DNA of 64,000 nucleotides from Lithodes maja (GCA_037953745.1 JBAKBP010003174.1:1-64000), one strand, 5' to 3'; counted from the first letter of the stretch, positions 1 to 10,146 are shown. The notes: a model not told the origin generated them from the letters alone. A program made the numbers and translations.

Positions 1-153
1 AGTAGGATAAAGGAATGTATAATATGAGTAGGGTAAAGGAATGTATAATATGAGTAGGATAAAGGAATGTATAATATGAGTAGGATAAAGGAATGTATAA
101 TATGAGTAGGGTAAAGGAATGTATAATATGAGTAGGGTAAAGGAATGTATAAT
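1..153. repeat. 26-bp minisatellite
   Basis: The window opens inside a tandem array with unit AGTAGGATAAAGGAATGTAT plus AATATG. About six copies are visible, differing mainly by an A/G change in the ninth-or-so base. The left end is cut by the window edge, so the full array length is unknown. Confidence 0.95.
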
Positions 154-223
154 CACCTTTGACCTTTTGAGACAATGTATTTGTAATTTGTTGTATGTGT
201 ACTATCTCAATAAAGAATCAAAT

Positions 224-431
<208 letters not shown>

Positions 432-703
432 AAGGTTGTGCATGCCTTTTCTAACTGTACTATAAATTCCTTCAGGCGATTTCCAAGCCCTGCAAGGTTG
501 TTCACTTCTACCTATTTTCATGAACGGCACATTGCCGGAGGGACCGGAGGGTGGGGAGGGAGCCTTCATCTTTGCTATCCTTTCCTTCCACTTTCTCTTA
601 GGGTTGCTATCTCTATTAGGATTAAGTCCTGGTCACCTCGCAGGGATCGTAAGATCTGTGTGGCCAGTGTATCTATGTAAATCTATGTAAATCTATGTAA
701 ATC
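432..703 (+). mobile_element. Short retroposon or non-LTR 3' end with decamer tail
   Basis: About 270 bp starting GAAGGTTGTGCATGCC and ending in three to four tandem copies of the decamer ATCTATGTAA (671-700). A second copy lies in reverse orientation at 22024-22306 and begins at nearly the same base, which suggests a SINE-like unit or a favoured truncation point. The decamer tail resembles those of the CR1-like elements elsewhere here (13341-13370, 21179-21198, 27914-27933). The copy is flanked on both sides by CT-rich microsatellite. No pol III boxes were recognised. A CR1/L2-type 3' UTR or a SINE carrying such a tail are both possible. Confidence 0.65.
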
Positions 704-860
704 TATCTCTCTCCCTCCCCCTCCCTCCCTCCCTCTCCCCCCCCCCCCCCCCCTTACGAACAACCTCCAGGGGAACAGATTGGGTTTTTTTTTAGTGAAG
801 GAGAAAAGTTCCAGTAACAACAGTATTAGTTTTCCCGGAAGGGGGGGGGGGGGGGGGGAG
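704..860. repeat. Pyrimidine tract and C/G homopolymers
   Basis: A CT-rich tract runs into a C homopolymer near 737-753, and a G homopolymer lies near 841-859. The sequence between them shows nothing recognisable. From 861 to 980 there is only AT-rich spacer. Confidence 0.85.
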
Positions 861-984
861 TGGAAGATCGTTATTTGTTTGTTTTGTCTGTTTTGTTTGA
901 AGGTTGTTGCAACCCAGACAAAAAATAAATAAATAAATAAAAACAAAAAAAACGGACTATTCTTACACTTATAGTCAGTCTTAA

Positions 985-1302
985 GGGGAGGTATTTAGTT
1001 TCTTCCCTAGACCTCCATCAAGCTTAAAATTACACCCGCTTGAGTCCCTTTCAAGATAATTTTTTACATTTTTCGGTAGAAAAATGTCCCGGCCGAAGGC
1101 CGCTTCCTCTTAAATTACAGGCTCGCTATCGCTCGCCAGGATAAAATCAACACCTGAATTGCACGAAACGTCTTAATATGGGGTGAAAGTTCTTAAAATC
1201 GCTAAACTAATGGGGCAAACGTTTTATAATATTAAAAGCAATGGGGCTAAATATGAGGGAGAAAGGGGTCAAGAAAAAAATCCCTCAAGTGGAGATCTCC
1301 CC
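985..1302 (+). mobile_element. TTAA-flanked MITE, copy A
   Basis: First of at least eight related copies in the window. The shared order is: TTAA, GGGGAGG, CTCCCTAGACCTCCATCA, a palindromic segment with CGGCCGAAGGCCG, GGCTCGCTATCGCTCGCCAG, then GGGGCTAAATATGAGGGAGA, and CCCC before a final TTAA. The left TTAA is 981-984. The right TTAA (1303-1306) is shared with the next copy. No coding capacity. TTAA targets are used by piggyBac and Kolobok superfamilies; the G-rich end favours Kolobok-like, but that is inference. Confidence 0.8.
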
Positions 1303-1306
1303 TTAA

Positions 1307-1892
1307 GGGGAGATGGGCCGGTTTTCTGGATCCCCTTCTCCCTCATGTTTAGCACCATTAGTTTTGACATTTTGAGACGTTCGGCCCATTAATGTGGCGA
1401 TTTTCACACCTTTAGCTCCTTTTCGTTTGTCTATTTTAAGACATATCGGTCCATTTAGTTGTCCTCTTTTTTTTCCTGACGAGCGATAGCGAGCCTATAA
1501 TTCTAAGAAGAACCGAAGCATTTGCACATTTATCTTGAGGGGGGGGGGGGATCTATCGGATGTTTTTCTAAGTTTGAGGGAGGTATAGCGAGGAAACTAA
1601 AAAATATATGAATACATTAATAAATATATGAATACATTAATTAATATATGAATACATTAATAAATATATGAATACATTAATTAATATATGAATAAATTAA
1701 TTAATATTATAAATACATTAATTAATATATGAATACATTAATTAATATATGAATACATTAATTAATATATGAATACATTAATTAATATATGAATACATTA
1801 ATTAATATATGAATAAATTAATTAATATATGAATACATTAATTAATATATGAATACATTAATTAATAGACCAATAAAACAGCCACTAGCACC
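1307..1892 (-). mobile_element. TTAA-flanked MITE, copy B, with internal minisatellite
   Basis: Same family as copy A but in the opposite orientation, starting at the shared TTAA (1303-1306). Its end region, which in other copies has a single stretch like TTAATTCATTTATTCATA, is expanded here into the 20-bp minisatellite at 1597-1866. It ends at TTAA 1893-1896, which is shared with copy C. Confidence 0.7.
1597..1866. repeat. 20-bp AT-rich minisatellite
   Basis: About 13 tandem copies of TTAATATATGAATACATTAA with small changes. It lies inside MITE copy B and appears to have grown from that element's own AT-rich end. Confidence 0.93.
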
Positions 1893-1896
1893 TTAA

Positions 1897-2212
1897 GGGG
1901 AGATTTTAACTTTCTGGGATGTTTTTTCTGGACCCCCTTCTCCCTCACGTTTATTCCCCATCGAGATCAATTTGTAGATTTTTCGCTAGAATAATGTCCC
2001 AGTCGAAGGCCGATTTATTTTGAATCACAAGCTCGCTATCGCTCGCCAGCAAAACATCGACACCTAAATGGGACGAAAGGTCTTACAAATTGGCAAAAAT
2101 ATGGCGAAAGGTTTTGAAATCGCCAAACTAATGCAGCGAACGTCATAAAATTTCAAAACTAATGGGGCTAAACATGAGGGATATGGGGGTCACGAAATAC
2201 CGAAAACCTCCC
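1897..2212. mobile_element. TTAA-flanked MITE, copy C (fold-back form)
   Basis: Starts at TTAA 1893-1896 in the reverse orientation (GACCCCCTTCTCCCTCACGT) and then switches to the forward orientation, ending GGGGCTAAACATGAGGGATA and CTCCCCTCAAG. Both ends therefore come from the same arm of the family, giving long inverted ends. The right target site reads TCAA rather than TTAA. Confidence 0.65.
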
Positions 2213-2242
2213 CTCAAGACAACGTTCGTGGCTTATTATTAA

Positions 2243-2604
2243 GGGATATGTTTCACTTTTTGGCCGATTTTTGCATGAATTCATTATTTTTCTAGTTTCC
2301 TCCCTAGACCTCCATCAAAACTAAAAAAGCATCCATTAGATCCCGCTTCTAGATTAATTTGTAAATGTTTCGGTACAAAAATTTCCCGGCCGAAGGCCGG
2401 TTCTTCCAACATTACAGGCTCACTATCGTTCGCCAGGGGAAAAAAATCGACACCTAAATAGCACGAAAGGTCTAAATATTGACGAAGAAATGGGGCGAAA
2501 GGTCTTAAAATCGACTAACTAATAGGGCAAACATCTTAACATCTGAAAACTAATGGGGCTAAACATGAGGGAGAAAGTGGTCCAGAAAACCGGCCCATCC
2601 CCCC
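2243..2604 (+). mobile_element. TTAA-flanked MITE, copy D
   Basis: Forward-oriented copy between TTAA 2239-2242 and TTAA 2605-2608, carrying the family landmarks CTCCCTAGACCTCCATCA, CGGCCGAAGGCCGG and GGGGCTAAACATGAGGGAGA. Confidence 0.8.
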
Positions 2605-2657
2605 TTAACTCTCGAACAGCATAGATGGACCTCCACAATTATAAGATTATGTGAACA

Positions 2658-3048
2658 ATTAATTAAGTATACGGTAGCCTATTAATTAAGTATACGGTAG
2701 CCTATTAATTAAGTATACGGTAGCCTATTAATTAAGTATACGGTAGCCTATTAATTAAGTATACGGTAGCCTATCAATTAAGTATACGGTAGCCTATTAA
2801 TTAAGTATACGGTAGCCTATTAATTAAGCATACGGTAGCCTATTAATTAAGTATACGGTAGCCTATTAATTAAGTATACGGTAGCCTATTAATTAAGTAT
2901 ACGGTAGCCTATTTATTAAGTATACGGTAGCCTATTAATGAAGTATACGGTAGCCTATTAATGAAGTATACGGTAGCCTATCAATTAAGTATACGGTAGC
3001 CTATTAATTAAGTATACGGTAGCCTATTAATTAAGTATCCGGTAGCCT
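2658..3048. repeat. 23-bp minisatellite
   Basis: About 17 tandem copies of TATTAATTAAGTATACGGTA plus GCC with few substitutions. From about 3060 to 3270 the sequence is unique-looking. A short stretch at about 3105-3165 resembles 10470-10530, perhaps a further dispersed repeat. Confidence 0.95.
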
Positions 3049-3279
3049 ATTCCTCCCTATTGTAGAATGTAGCAAATCAATAAACTTAAAGAACATCGGA
3101 CTTCCATACACCCTTCCTAATCTGCAGAAAATCGTCAAATGATACCCAGCATATGCAAAATGAATGCCTTCTAAGAATTTGAAGTGTGGGGGATATATTT
3201 TGGTAAGCCGGGACAGGTGTGGGTATGGCGATTCGGATTATGCGGATAGCCATTGGAATACATAGATACACTTTAAATG

Positions 3280-3282
<3 letters not shown>

Positions 3283-3337
<55 letters not shown>

Positions 3338-3409
3338 GTACTTCGTGTGTGGGACTCTCTCTCTCTGTGTACTTCGTGTGTGGGACTGTGTGTATCAGGT
3401 TAATGTTAG

Positions 3410-3464
<55 letters not shown>

Positions 3465-3520
3465 TGTACATGTGAATATAATGGTAGGGATCGTACTAGG
3501 TAATAATTCACCCATTCTAG

Positions 3521-3572
<52 letters not shown>

Positions 3573-3575
3573 ACA
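3283..3575. repeat. Microsatellite cluster: (CT)n, (TA)n, (CA)n
   Basis: (CT)n at about 3283-3331, (TA)n at about 3412-3456 followed by a T run, and (CA)n at about 3523-3575. No coding content. Confidence 0.95.
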
Positions 3576-3674
3576 CACACACACCCCCGGCCCCTACCGT
3601 AAAGTTGTGATTAATGTGCCACTATTTACATTGAGTGTTGCCATTACTCTGCCTCCCACTGAGTGTGTTCTTAA

Positions 3675-4041
3675 AGGGGGGAGTTAGTTGTTTTGTATAG
3701 ACCCCCTTCTCCCTCATGTTCAGCCCTGTTAGTTTTCATATTTTAAGACGCTTGCCCCATTAGTTTGGCGATTTTTAGACCTTTCGCCCCCTTTATTTGT
3801 CAATATTAAGATCTTTCATGCAATTTAGGTGAGGGTTTTTTTTTCCTGGCGAGCGATAGTGAGCTTGTAATATAGATGTAACCGGCTTCCGGCCACGACA
3901 TTTTTCTATCGAAAAATGTACAAAATTATCTTGAAGGGGGCTCATAGGGTGTTTTCTTAAGCTTGATGGAGGTCTAGGGAGAGAACTAAACAGCATAATG
4001 AAAATATATATAACGAAGCAAATAAATACGTCCCTCTCCCC
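3675..4041 (-). mobile_element. TTAA-flanked MITE, copy E
   Basis: Reverse-oriented member of the family between TTAA 3671-3674 and TTAA 4042-4045. Landmarks include CCTTCTCCCTCATGTTCAGC, CCTGGCGAGCGATAGTGAGC and TTGATGGAGGTCTAGGGAG. Its right TTAA is shared with copy F. Confidence 0.8.
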
Positions 4042-4045
4042 TTAA

Positions 4046-4403
4046 AGGGACAGGGGCCGTTTTTCTGGTCCCCCTTCTTTCTTATGTTTAGCCCCATAAG
4101 TTTTCAGATGTTTGCCTCATTAGTTATAGTCGATTTTAAGACCTTTCGCCCCATTTCTTCGTCAATATTTAGACCTTTCGTGCTATTTAGGTGTCGATTT
4201 TTTTCCCTGGCGAACGATAGTGAGCCTGTAATGTTGGAAGAACCGGCCTTCGGCCGGGAATTTTTCTACCGAAAAATTTACAAATTAATCTAGAAAGGGG
4301 CTCTAATGTTTTTTTTTGTTTTTTTATTTGATGGAGGTCTAGGGAGGAAACTAGAAAAATAATGAATACATGCAAAAATCGCCCAAAAAGTTAACCATCC
4401 CCC
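4046..4403 (-). mobile_element. TTAA-flanked MITE, copy F
   Basis: Reverse-oriented copy running from the TTAA shared with copy E to TTAA 4404-4407. It contains CCGGCCTTCGGCCGG and GATGGAGGTCTAGGGAGG. This is the third junction where neighbouring copies share one TTAA. Confidence 0.8.
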
Positions 4404-4502
4404 TTAAGGCTAACGAGGGAAGGACCAGATTGTGTTGTTCCACTATTTTGTTGTATAATCTTGTCTGCTTCCTTGTCCACCCAATACAGCTAATAATTAT
4501 AT

Positions 4503-4740
4503 AGATGATGTTGTAACCGTAGTAGTAGGTGTAGTAGTAGTAATAGTAGTAGTCGTAGTAGTCGTAGTAGTAGTAGATGTAGTAGTAGTAGTAGTAGTAG
4601 TAGTAGTTGTGGTAGTAGTAGTAATAGTAGTAGTAATAGTCTTAGTAGTAGTAGTTGTTGTAGTAGTAGTAGCAGCAGCAGTAGTAATGGTAGTAGTAGT
4701 AGTAGTAGTAGTAGTAATAGTAGTAGTAATAGTCTTAGTA
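4503..4740. repeat. (TAG)n-type compound array, part 1
   Basis: Imperfect GTA/TAG trinucleotide repeat with interspersed TTG, CAG, AAT and CTT variants. The same higher-order motif (for example AGTCTTAGTAGTAGTAGTTG) recurs at 5729-5926 and 7271-8603, so these are pieces of one array split by insertions. Confidence 0.93.
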
Positions 4741-5493
4741 ATCAAGGCAAAAGGCTTCAATCTAAACAAACAAGAATTTAATGATGCTATTGCACTGAGG
4801 TATGATTGGCCGATTGAAGGACTGCCCGATCGATGCGTTTGTGGAATCAACAACGATGCAGACCACAGCATGATATGTAAGAAGGGAGGATTCATCAGCA
4901 TCAGGCACGATGAAGTAAGAGATGTAACGGCGAACATGCTCAGGGAGGTGTGTCGAGATGTGGTGCGCGAACCATCACTTATTCCCTTGGAGGGAGAGAT
5001 CTTGCAGCACAGGACGGCCAACACATCCAACGAAGCACGAGTGGACGTTAGTGCAAGAAGTTTTTGGACAAGAGCACAGCGAGCATTCTTTGACGTAAGA
5101 ATATTCGACCCAATGGCCCATAGCTACAGCGGGCTGTCTCTGGAGGCTGCACACAAGAGGAATGAACAAGAGAAGGTCAGGGCATATGGGGAAAGGATCT
5201 TAAATATCGAACATGGCAGCTTTACCCCACTAGTCTTCACCACATCTGGAGGGATGGGACCTAGGGCCCAGTGCTTCTATTCAAGGCTTGCAGAGATCAT
5301 CGCAGAGAAGAAGAAACAGCCCAGGAGCCATGTTGTAGCCTGGATGAGGTGCCGTCTATCTTTCTCGTTGCTCAGATCAGCACTACTATGCCTGCGGGGA
5401 ACAAGACTGTCTGCACCACAACCAGCGACGGTGGCAGAAGTGGACTACGAGGCAGCAGTGGCAGAGGGTCGCATAGGAAGGAGACTGGATTGA
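4741..5493 (+). pseudogene. C-terminal part of non-LTR reverse transcriptase with restriction-like endonuclease (partial)
   Basis: About 250 residues remain, in one open frame ending GRIGRRLD. They start in the domain downstream of the RT core (KGFNLNKQEFNDAIALRY). There follows a Cys-Cys-His-Cys cluster, CVCG then DHSMIC, and then a PD-(D/E)XK-like endonuclease core: RHDEVRD, EARVDVSA and AFFDVR. The two Asp in RVD and FFD are 16 positions apart, near the R-P-D...D/E spacing of R2/R4-type endonucleases. Such enzymes nick the target and prime reverse transcription there. No start codon of its own is present; the poly-Val run upstream is the TAG array. Family level (R2/R4/NeSL-like) is inferred from the architecture. 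Confidence 0.75.
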
Positions 5494-5728
5494 AGTTGCA
5501 TGGTGTTGAATAGTAATATCTGATGCTTGTAAAATAAAATGTATGAACAATATTAAATAAAAACCAATGTAGTAGTAGTAATCCACGATGATGAGTCTGA
5601 GTGCTGACCCCGGAATAGTAAGTAGCTGAATGACTACCAAGTCGGATGCTTTGATGACTGTTCTGACCTGGTTTAGGGTCCAAAGAGGGGATGCACAGGC
5701 TGAGTGGTTATATAGAAAAAAAAAAAAA
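4741..5728 (+). mobile_element. RLE-type non-LTR retrotransposon, copy 1 (5'-truncated)
   Basis: The element begins abruptly inside the TAG array and ends in poly(A) at about 5716-5728. The sequence AGTCTTAGTA occurs just before it (4731-4740) and again right after the poly(A), giving a 9-10 bp target duplication typical of target-primed insertion. Its 3' UTR is the longest of the three copies and runs past the point where copies 2 and 3 end. Confidence 0.85.
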
Positions 5729-5782
5729 GTCTTAGTAGTAGTAGTTGTTGTAGTAGTAGTAGTAGCAGCAGCAGTAGTAATG

Positions 5783-5814
<32 letters not shown>

Positions 5815-5926
5815 TGTGGTAGTAGTAGTAATAGTAGTAGTAATAGTCTTAGTAGTAGTAGTTGTTGTAGTAGTAGTAGCAGCAGCAGTAGTAATGGTAG
5901 TAGTAGTAGTAGTAGTAGTAGTAGTA
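5729..5926. repeat. (TAG)n-type compound array, part 2
   Basis: A continuation of the same compound trinucleotide array, lying between the poly(A) of copy 1 and the 5' junction of copy 2. Confidence 0.93.
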
Positions 5927-7183
5927 TTGCAAAGACGGAACCACAGGCTGCATATTCGGCATTCACATATGGGGTCAAACACCGCTGGACCTACTTGATG
6001 CGTACCATTCCAAACGTGGGTCCACAACTTCAACCGCTAGAAGATGCCATCAGAGACAAACTCATCCCAGCTTGGATGAAGTCCCACAACCCAAATGATA
6101 CAGAGAGGGAGTTGCTCGCACTTCCTCCTAGGTTAGGAGGGCTTGGAATCATCAATCCGGTGAGGAGGGCGACAACGGAACACGAGAACTCAGTAAAGAT
6201 AACAGAATCTCTCACTGAACGCATCATAGCGCAAGATCCTGACGGCGAAGTGGACCAGGCGGACATCTACAACATCAGAAAGACCATCACGTCAGAGAGG
6301 CAAAACTCACAGAAAAATGACCTGGCACAATTGATGCGACAACTTTCCCCGAGACTAACAAGAAAAGTACAAATAGCACAAGAAACGGGTGCTTCAAATT
6401 GGCTGACAACACTACCAATCAAGGCAAAAGGCTTCAATCTAAACAAACAAGAATTTAATGATGCTATTGCACTGAGGTATGATTGGCCGATTGAAGGACT
6501 GCCCGATCGATGCGTTTGTGGAATCAACAACGATGCAGACCACAGCATGATATGTAAGAAGGGAGGATTCATCAGCATCAGGCACGATGAAGTAAGAGAT
6601 GTAACGGCGAACATGCTCAGGGAGGTGTGTCGAGATGTGGTGCGCGAACCATCACTTATTCCCTTGGAGGGAGAGATCTTGCAGCACAGGACGGCCAACA
6701 CATCCAACGAAGCACGAGTGGACGTTAGTGCAAGAAGTTTTTGGACAAGAGCACAGCGAGCATTCTTTGACGTAAGAATATTCGACCCAATGGCCCATAG
6801 CTACAGCGGGCTGTCTCTGGAGGCTGCACACAAGAGGAATGAACAAGAGAAGGTCAGGGCATATGGGGAAAGGATCTTAAATATCGAACATGGCAGCTGT
6901 AAAGCTGCCATAGACCCCACTAGTCTTCACCACATCTGGAGGGATGGGACCTAGGGCCCAGTGCTTCTATTCAAGGCTTGCAGAGATCATCGCAGAGAAG
7001 AAGAAACAGCCCAGGAGCCACGTTGTAGCCTGGATGAGGTGCCGTCTATCTTTCTCGTTGCTCAGATCAGCACTACTATGCCTGCGGGGAACAAGACTGT
7101 CTGCACCACAACCAGCGACGGTGGCAGAAGTGGACTACGAGGCAGCAGTGGCAGAGGGTCGCATAGGAAGGAGACTGGATTGA
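5927..7183 (+). pseudogene. RT C-terminal/thumb and restriction-like endonuclease, frameshifted
   Basis: The frame is open from the 5' junction through HRWTYLMRTIPNVG, then LPPRLGGLGIINP (a motif typical of the region after the RT core in this group), then LTTLPIKAKGFNLNK and the CCHC plus endonuclease block as in copy 1. At about 6899-6914 a 13-bp net insertion shifts the frame and ends the protein at about 6954. The remaining 80 residues continue in another frame to 7183. The RT catalytic core itself (motifs with YxDD) lies upstream and is not present, so the copy is dead on arrival. Confidence 0.75.
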
Positions 7184-7270
7184 AGTTGCATGGTGTTGAA
7201 TAGTAATATCTGATGCTTGTAAAATAAAATGTATGAACAATATTAAATAAAAAAAAAAAAAAAAAAAAAA
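5927..7270 (+). mobile_element. RLE-type non-LTR retrotransposon, copy 2 (5'-truncated)
   Basis: The longest of the three copies. It starts in the TAG array (TTGCAAAGACGG) and ends in about 24 A (7247-7270) placed directly after AATATTAAATAAA, so the transcript was polyadenylated almost at its own AATAAA. (GTA)n resumes immediately. The target duplication cannot be separated from the repeat. Confidence 0.85.
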
Positions 7271-7333
7271 GTAGTAGTAATAGTCTTAGTAGTAGTAGTT
7301 GTTGTAGTAGTAGTAGCAGCAGCAGTAGTAATG

Positions 7334-7365
<32 letters not shown>

Positions 7366-7453
7366 TGTGGTAGTAGTAGTAGTAGTAATAGTAGTAGTAA
7401 TAGTCTTAGTAGTAGTAGTTGTTGTAGTAGTAGTAGCAGCAGCAGTAGTAATG

Positions 7454-7485
<32 letters not shown>

Positions 7486-7586
7486 TGTGGTAGTAGTAGT
7501 AATAGTAGTAGTAATAGTCTTAGTAGTAGTAGTTGTTGTAGTAGTAGTAGCAGCAGCAGTAGTAATGGTAGTAGTAGTAGTAGTAG

Positions 7587-7620
<34 letters not shown>

Positions 7621-7856
7621 AGCAGCAGCAGCAGTAGTAATGGTAGTAGTAGTAGTAGTAGTAGTAGTTGTTGTTGTAGTAGTAGCAGCAGCAGTAGTAA
7701 TGGTAGTAGTAGTAGTAGTAGTAATGGTAGTAGTAGTAGTAGTAGTAGTAGTAGTTGTGGTAGTAGTAGTAATAGTAGTAGTAATAGTCTTAGTAGTAGT
7801 AGTTGTTGTAGTAGTAGTAGCAGCAGCAGTAGTAATGGTAGTAGTAGTAGTAGTAG

Positions 7857-7890
<34 letters not shown>

Positions 7891-7969
7891 AGTAGCAGCA
7901 GCAGTAGTAATGGTAGTAGTAGTAGTAGTAGTAGTTGTTGTAGTAGTAGTAGCAGCAGCAGTAGTAATG

Positions 7970-8004
<35 letters not shown>

Positions 8005-8467
8005 TGTTGTTGTAGTAGTAGTAGCAGCAGCAGTAGTAATGGTAGTAGTAGTAGTAGTAGTAGTAGTAGTTGTTGTTGTTGTAGTAGCAGCAGCAGTAGT
8101 AATGGTAGTAGTAGTAGTAGTAGTTGTTGTTGTAGTAGTAGTAGCAGCAGCAGTAGTAATGGTAGTAGTAGTAGTAGTAGTAGTAGTTGTTGTTGTAGTA
8201 GTAGTAGCAGCAGCAGTAGTAATGGTAGTAGTAGTAGTTGTTGTTGTAGTAGTAGTAGCAGCAGCAGTAGTAATGGTAGTAGTAGTAGTAGTAGTAGTAG
8301 TAGTTGTTGTTGTAGTAGTAGTAGCAGCAGCAGTAGTAATGGTAGTAGTAGTAGTAGTAGTAGTAGTTGTTGTTGTAGTAGCAGCAGCAGTAGTAATGGT
8401 AGTAGTAGTAGTAGTAGTAGTAGTAGTTGTTGTTGTAGTAGTAGTAGTAGCAGCAGCAGTAGTAATG

Positions 8468-8500
<33 letters not shown>

Positions 8501-8603
8501 ATGGTAGTAGTAGTAGTAGTAATGGTAGTAGTAGTAGTAGTAGTAGTAGTAATGGTAGTAGTAGTAGTAGTAGTAATGGTAGTAGTAGTAGTAGTAGTAG
8601 TAG
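7271..8603. repeat. (TAG)n-type compound array, part 3
   Basis: About 1.3 kb of TAG repeats with regularly spaced TTG, CAGCAG and AATGG variants. Blocks such as AGCAGCAGCAGTAGTAATGG recur many times, so it is a higher-order array rather than a pure microsatellite. The long poly-Val/Ala frame through it is not a gene. Confidence 0.93.
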
Positions 8604-9370
8604 TTTTTTTTTTTTTTTTTTTTTTCTACTACTACATTGGTTTTTATTTAATATTGTTCATACATTTTATTTTACAAGCATCAGATATTACTATTCAACA
8701 CCATGCAACTTCAATCCAGTCTCCTTCCTATGCGACCCTCTGCCACTGCTGCCTCGTAGTCCACTTCTGCCACCGTCGCTGGTTGTGGTGCAGACAGTCT
8801 TGTTCCCCGCAGGCATAGTAGTGCTGATCTGAGCAACGAGAAAGATAGACGGCACCTCATCCAGGCTACAACGTGGCTCCTGGGCTGTTTCTTCTTCTCT
8901 GCGATGATCTCTGCAAGCCTTGAATAGAAGCACTGGGCCCTAGGTCCCATCCCTCCAGATGTGGTGAAGACTAGTGGAGTAAAGCTGCCATGTTCGATAT
9001 TTAAGATCCTTTCCCCATATGCCCTGACCTTCTCTTGTTCATTTCTCTTGTGTGCAGCCTCCAGAGACAGCCCGCTGTAGCTATGGGCCATTGGGTCGAA
9101 TATTCTTACGTCAAAGAATGCTCGCTGTGCTCTTGTCCAAAAACTTCTTGCACTAACGTCCACTCGTGCTTCGTTGGATGTGTTGGCCGTCCTGTGCTGC
9201 AAGATCTCTCCCTCCAAGGGAATGAGTGATGGTTCGCGCACCACATCTCGACACACCTCCCTGAGCATGTTCGCCGTTACATCTCTTACTTCATCGTGCC
9301 TGATGCTGATGAATCCTCCCTTCTTACATATCATGCTGTGGTCTGCATCGTTGTTGATTCCACAAACGCA
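8604..9370 (-). mobile_element. RLE-type non-LTR retrotransposon, copy 3 (5'-truncated, opposite orientation)
   Basis: A T run (8604-8625) is the poly(A) of a minus-strand copy. Reading on the minus strand, the 3' UTR ends CCAATGTAGTAGTAG before the A tail, between the end points of copies 1 and 2. The 5' junction at about 9370 falls back into TAG repeats. Here the element lies antisense to the array, so orientation is not fixed. Confidence 0.85.
8711..9370 (-). pseudogene. Restriction-like endonuclease domain fragment
   Basis: The shortest copy. It starts just before the CCHC cluster (CVCGINNDADHSMIC) and contains the whole endonuclease block and the same GRIGRRLD end, without a frameshift. 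It has no RT sequence. It is nearly identical to copies 1 and 2, which points to recent insertion or gene conversion within the array. Confidence 0.75.
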
Positions 9371-9374
9371 CAAA

Positions 9375-9489
9375 GTAGTAGTAGTAGTAGATGTAGTAAT
9401 AGTAGTAGTAGTAGTTGTAGTAATAGTAGTAGTAGTAGTAGTAGATGTAGTAATAGTAGTAGTAGTAGTTGTAGTAATAGTAGTAGTAG
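9375..9489. repeat. (TAG)n-type compound array, part 4
   Basis: Final stretch of the array, with AGATGTAGTAATAG variants, ending in CAAATAATAATAG. Confidence 0.9.
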
Positions 9490-9584
9490 TCAAATAATAA
9501 TAGTAGGATGCTTACCTCATAAATTTACATATGAAAACGGAAGGTTTCTGCATAACTATTGTATTCTAGGGATATATTTTCAGA

Positions 9585-10146
9585 AATAATGTAGTCAGCC
9601 TCCCTTTCCCTTTATAATGTAGTCAGCCTCCCTTTCCCTTTATAATGTAGTCAGCCTCCCTTTCCCTTTATAATGTAGTCAGCCTCCCTTTCCCTTTATA
9701 ATGTAGTCAGCCTCCCTTTCCCTTTATAATGTAGTCAGCCTCCCTTTCCCTTTATAATGTAGTCAGCCTCCCTTTCCCTTTATAATGTAGTCAGCCTCCC
9801 TTTCCCTTTATAATGTAGTCAGCCTCCCTTTCCCTTTATAATGTAGTCAGCCTCCCTTTCCCTTTATAATGTAGTCAGCCTCCCTTTCCCTTTATAATGT
9901 AGTCAGCCTCCCTTTCCCTTTATAATGTAGTCAGCCTCCCTTTCCCTTTATAATGTAGTCAGCCTCCCTTTCCCTTTATAATGTAGTCAGCCTCCCTTTC
10001 CCTTTATAATGTAGTCAGCCTCCCTTTCCCTTTATAATGTAGTCAGCCTCCCTTTCCCTTTATAATGTAGTCAGCCTCCCTTTCCCTTTATAATGTAGTC
10101 AGCCTCCCTTTCCCTTTATAATGTAGTCAGCCTCCCTTTCCCTTTA
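9585..10146. repeat. 28-bp minisatellite
   Basis: About 20 nearly identical copies of TATAATGTAGTCAGCCTCCC plus TTTCCCTT. The uniformity suggests recent expansion. Confidence 0.96.

Noticed and set aside
2658..3048. CRISPR-like or iteron-like 23-bp repeats
   Set aside because: Head-to-tail minisatellite without spacers; no cas-like or replication gene nearby.
6267..6707. 146-codon minus-strand frame within RLE copy 2 (and equivalents at 4497-5030 and 9174-9497)
   Set aside because: Antisense of the endonuclease coding sequence; repeated only because the element is repeated.
7331..8818. A 495-codon open frame of Val/Ala repeats running into Phe/Tyr-rich sequence
   Set aside because: It is the TAG/CAG array translated, followed by the T run and antisense of a retrotransposon copy. 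No real protein composition or motif.
9585..10146. CRISPR-like regular repeats (28-bp unit)
   Set aside because: Units are contiguous without variable spacers, in a eukaryotic repeat-rich context. It is a minisatellite.
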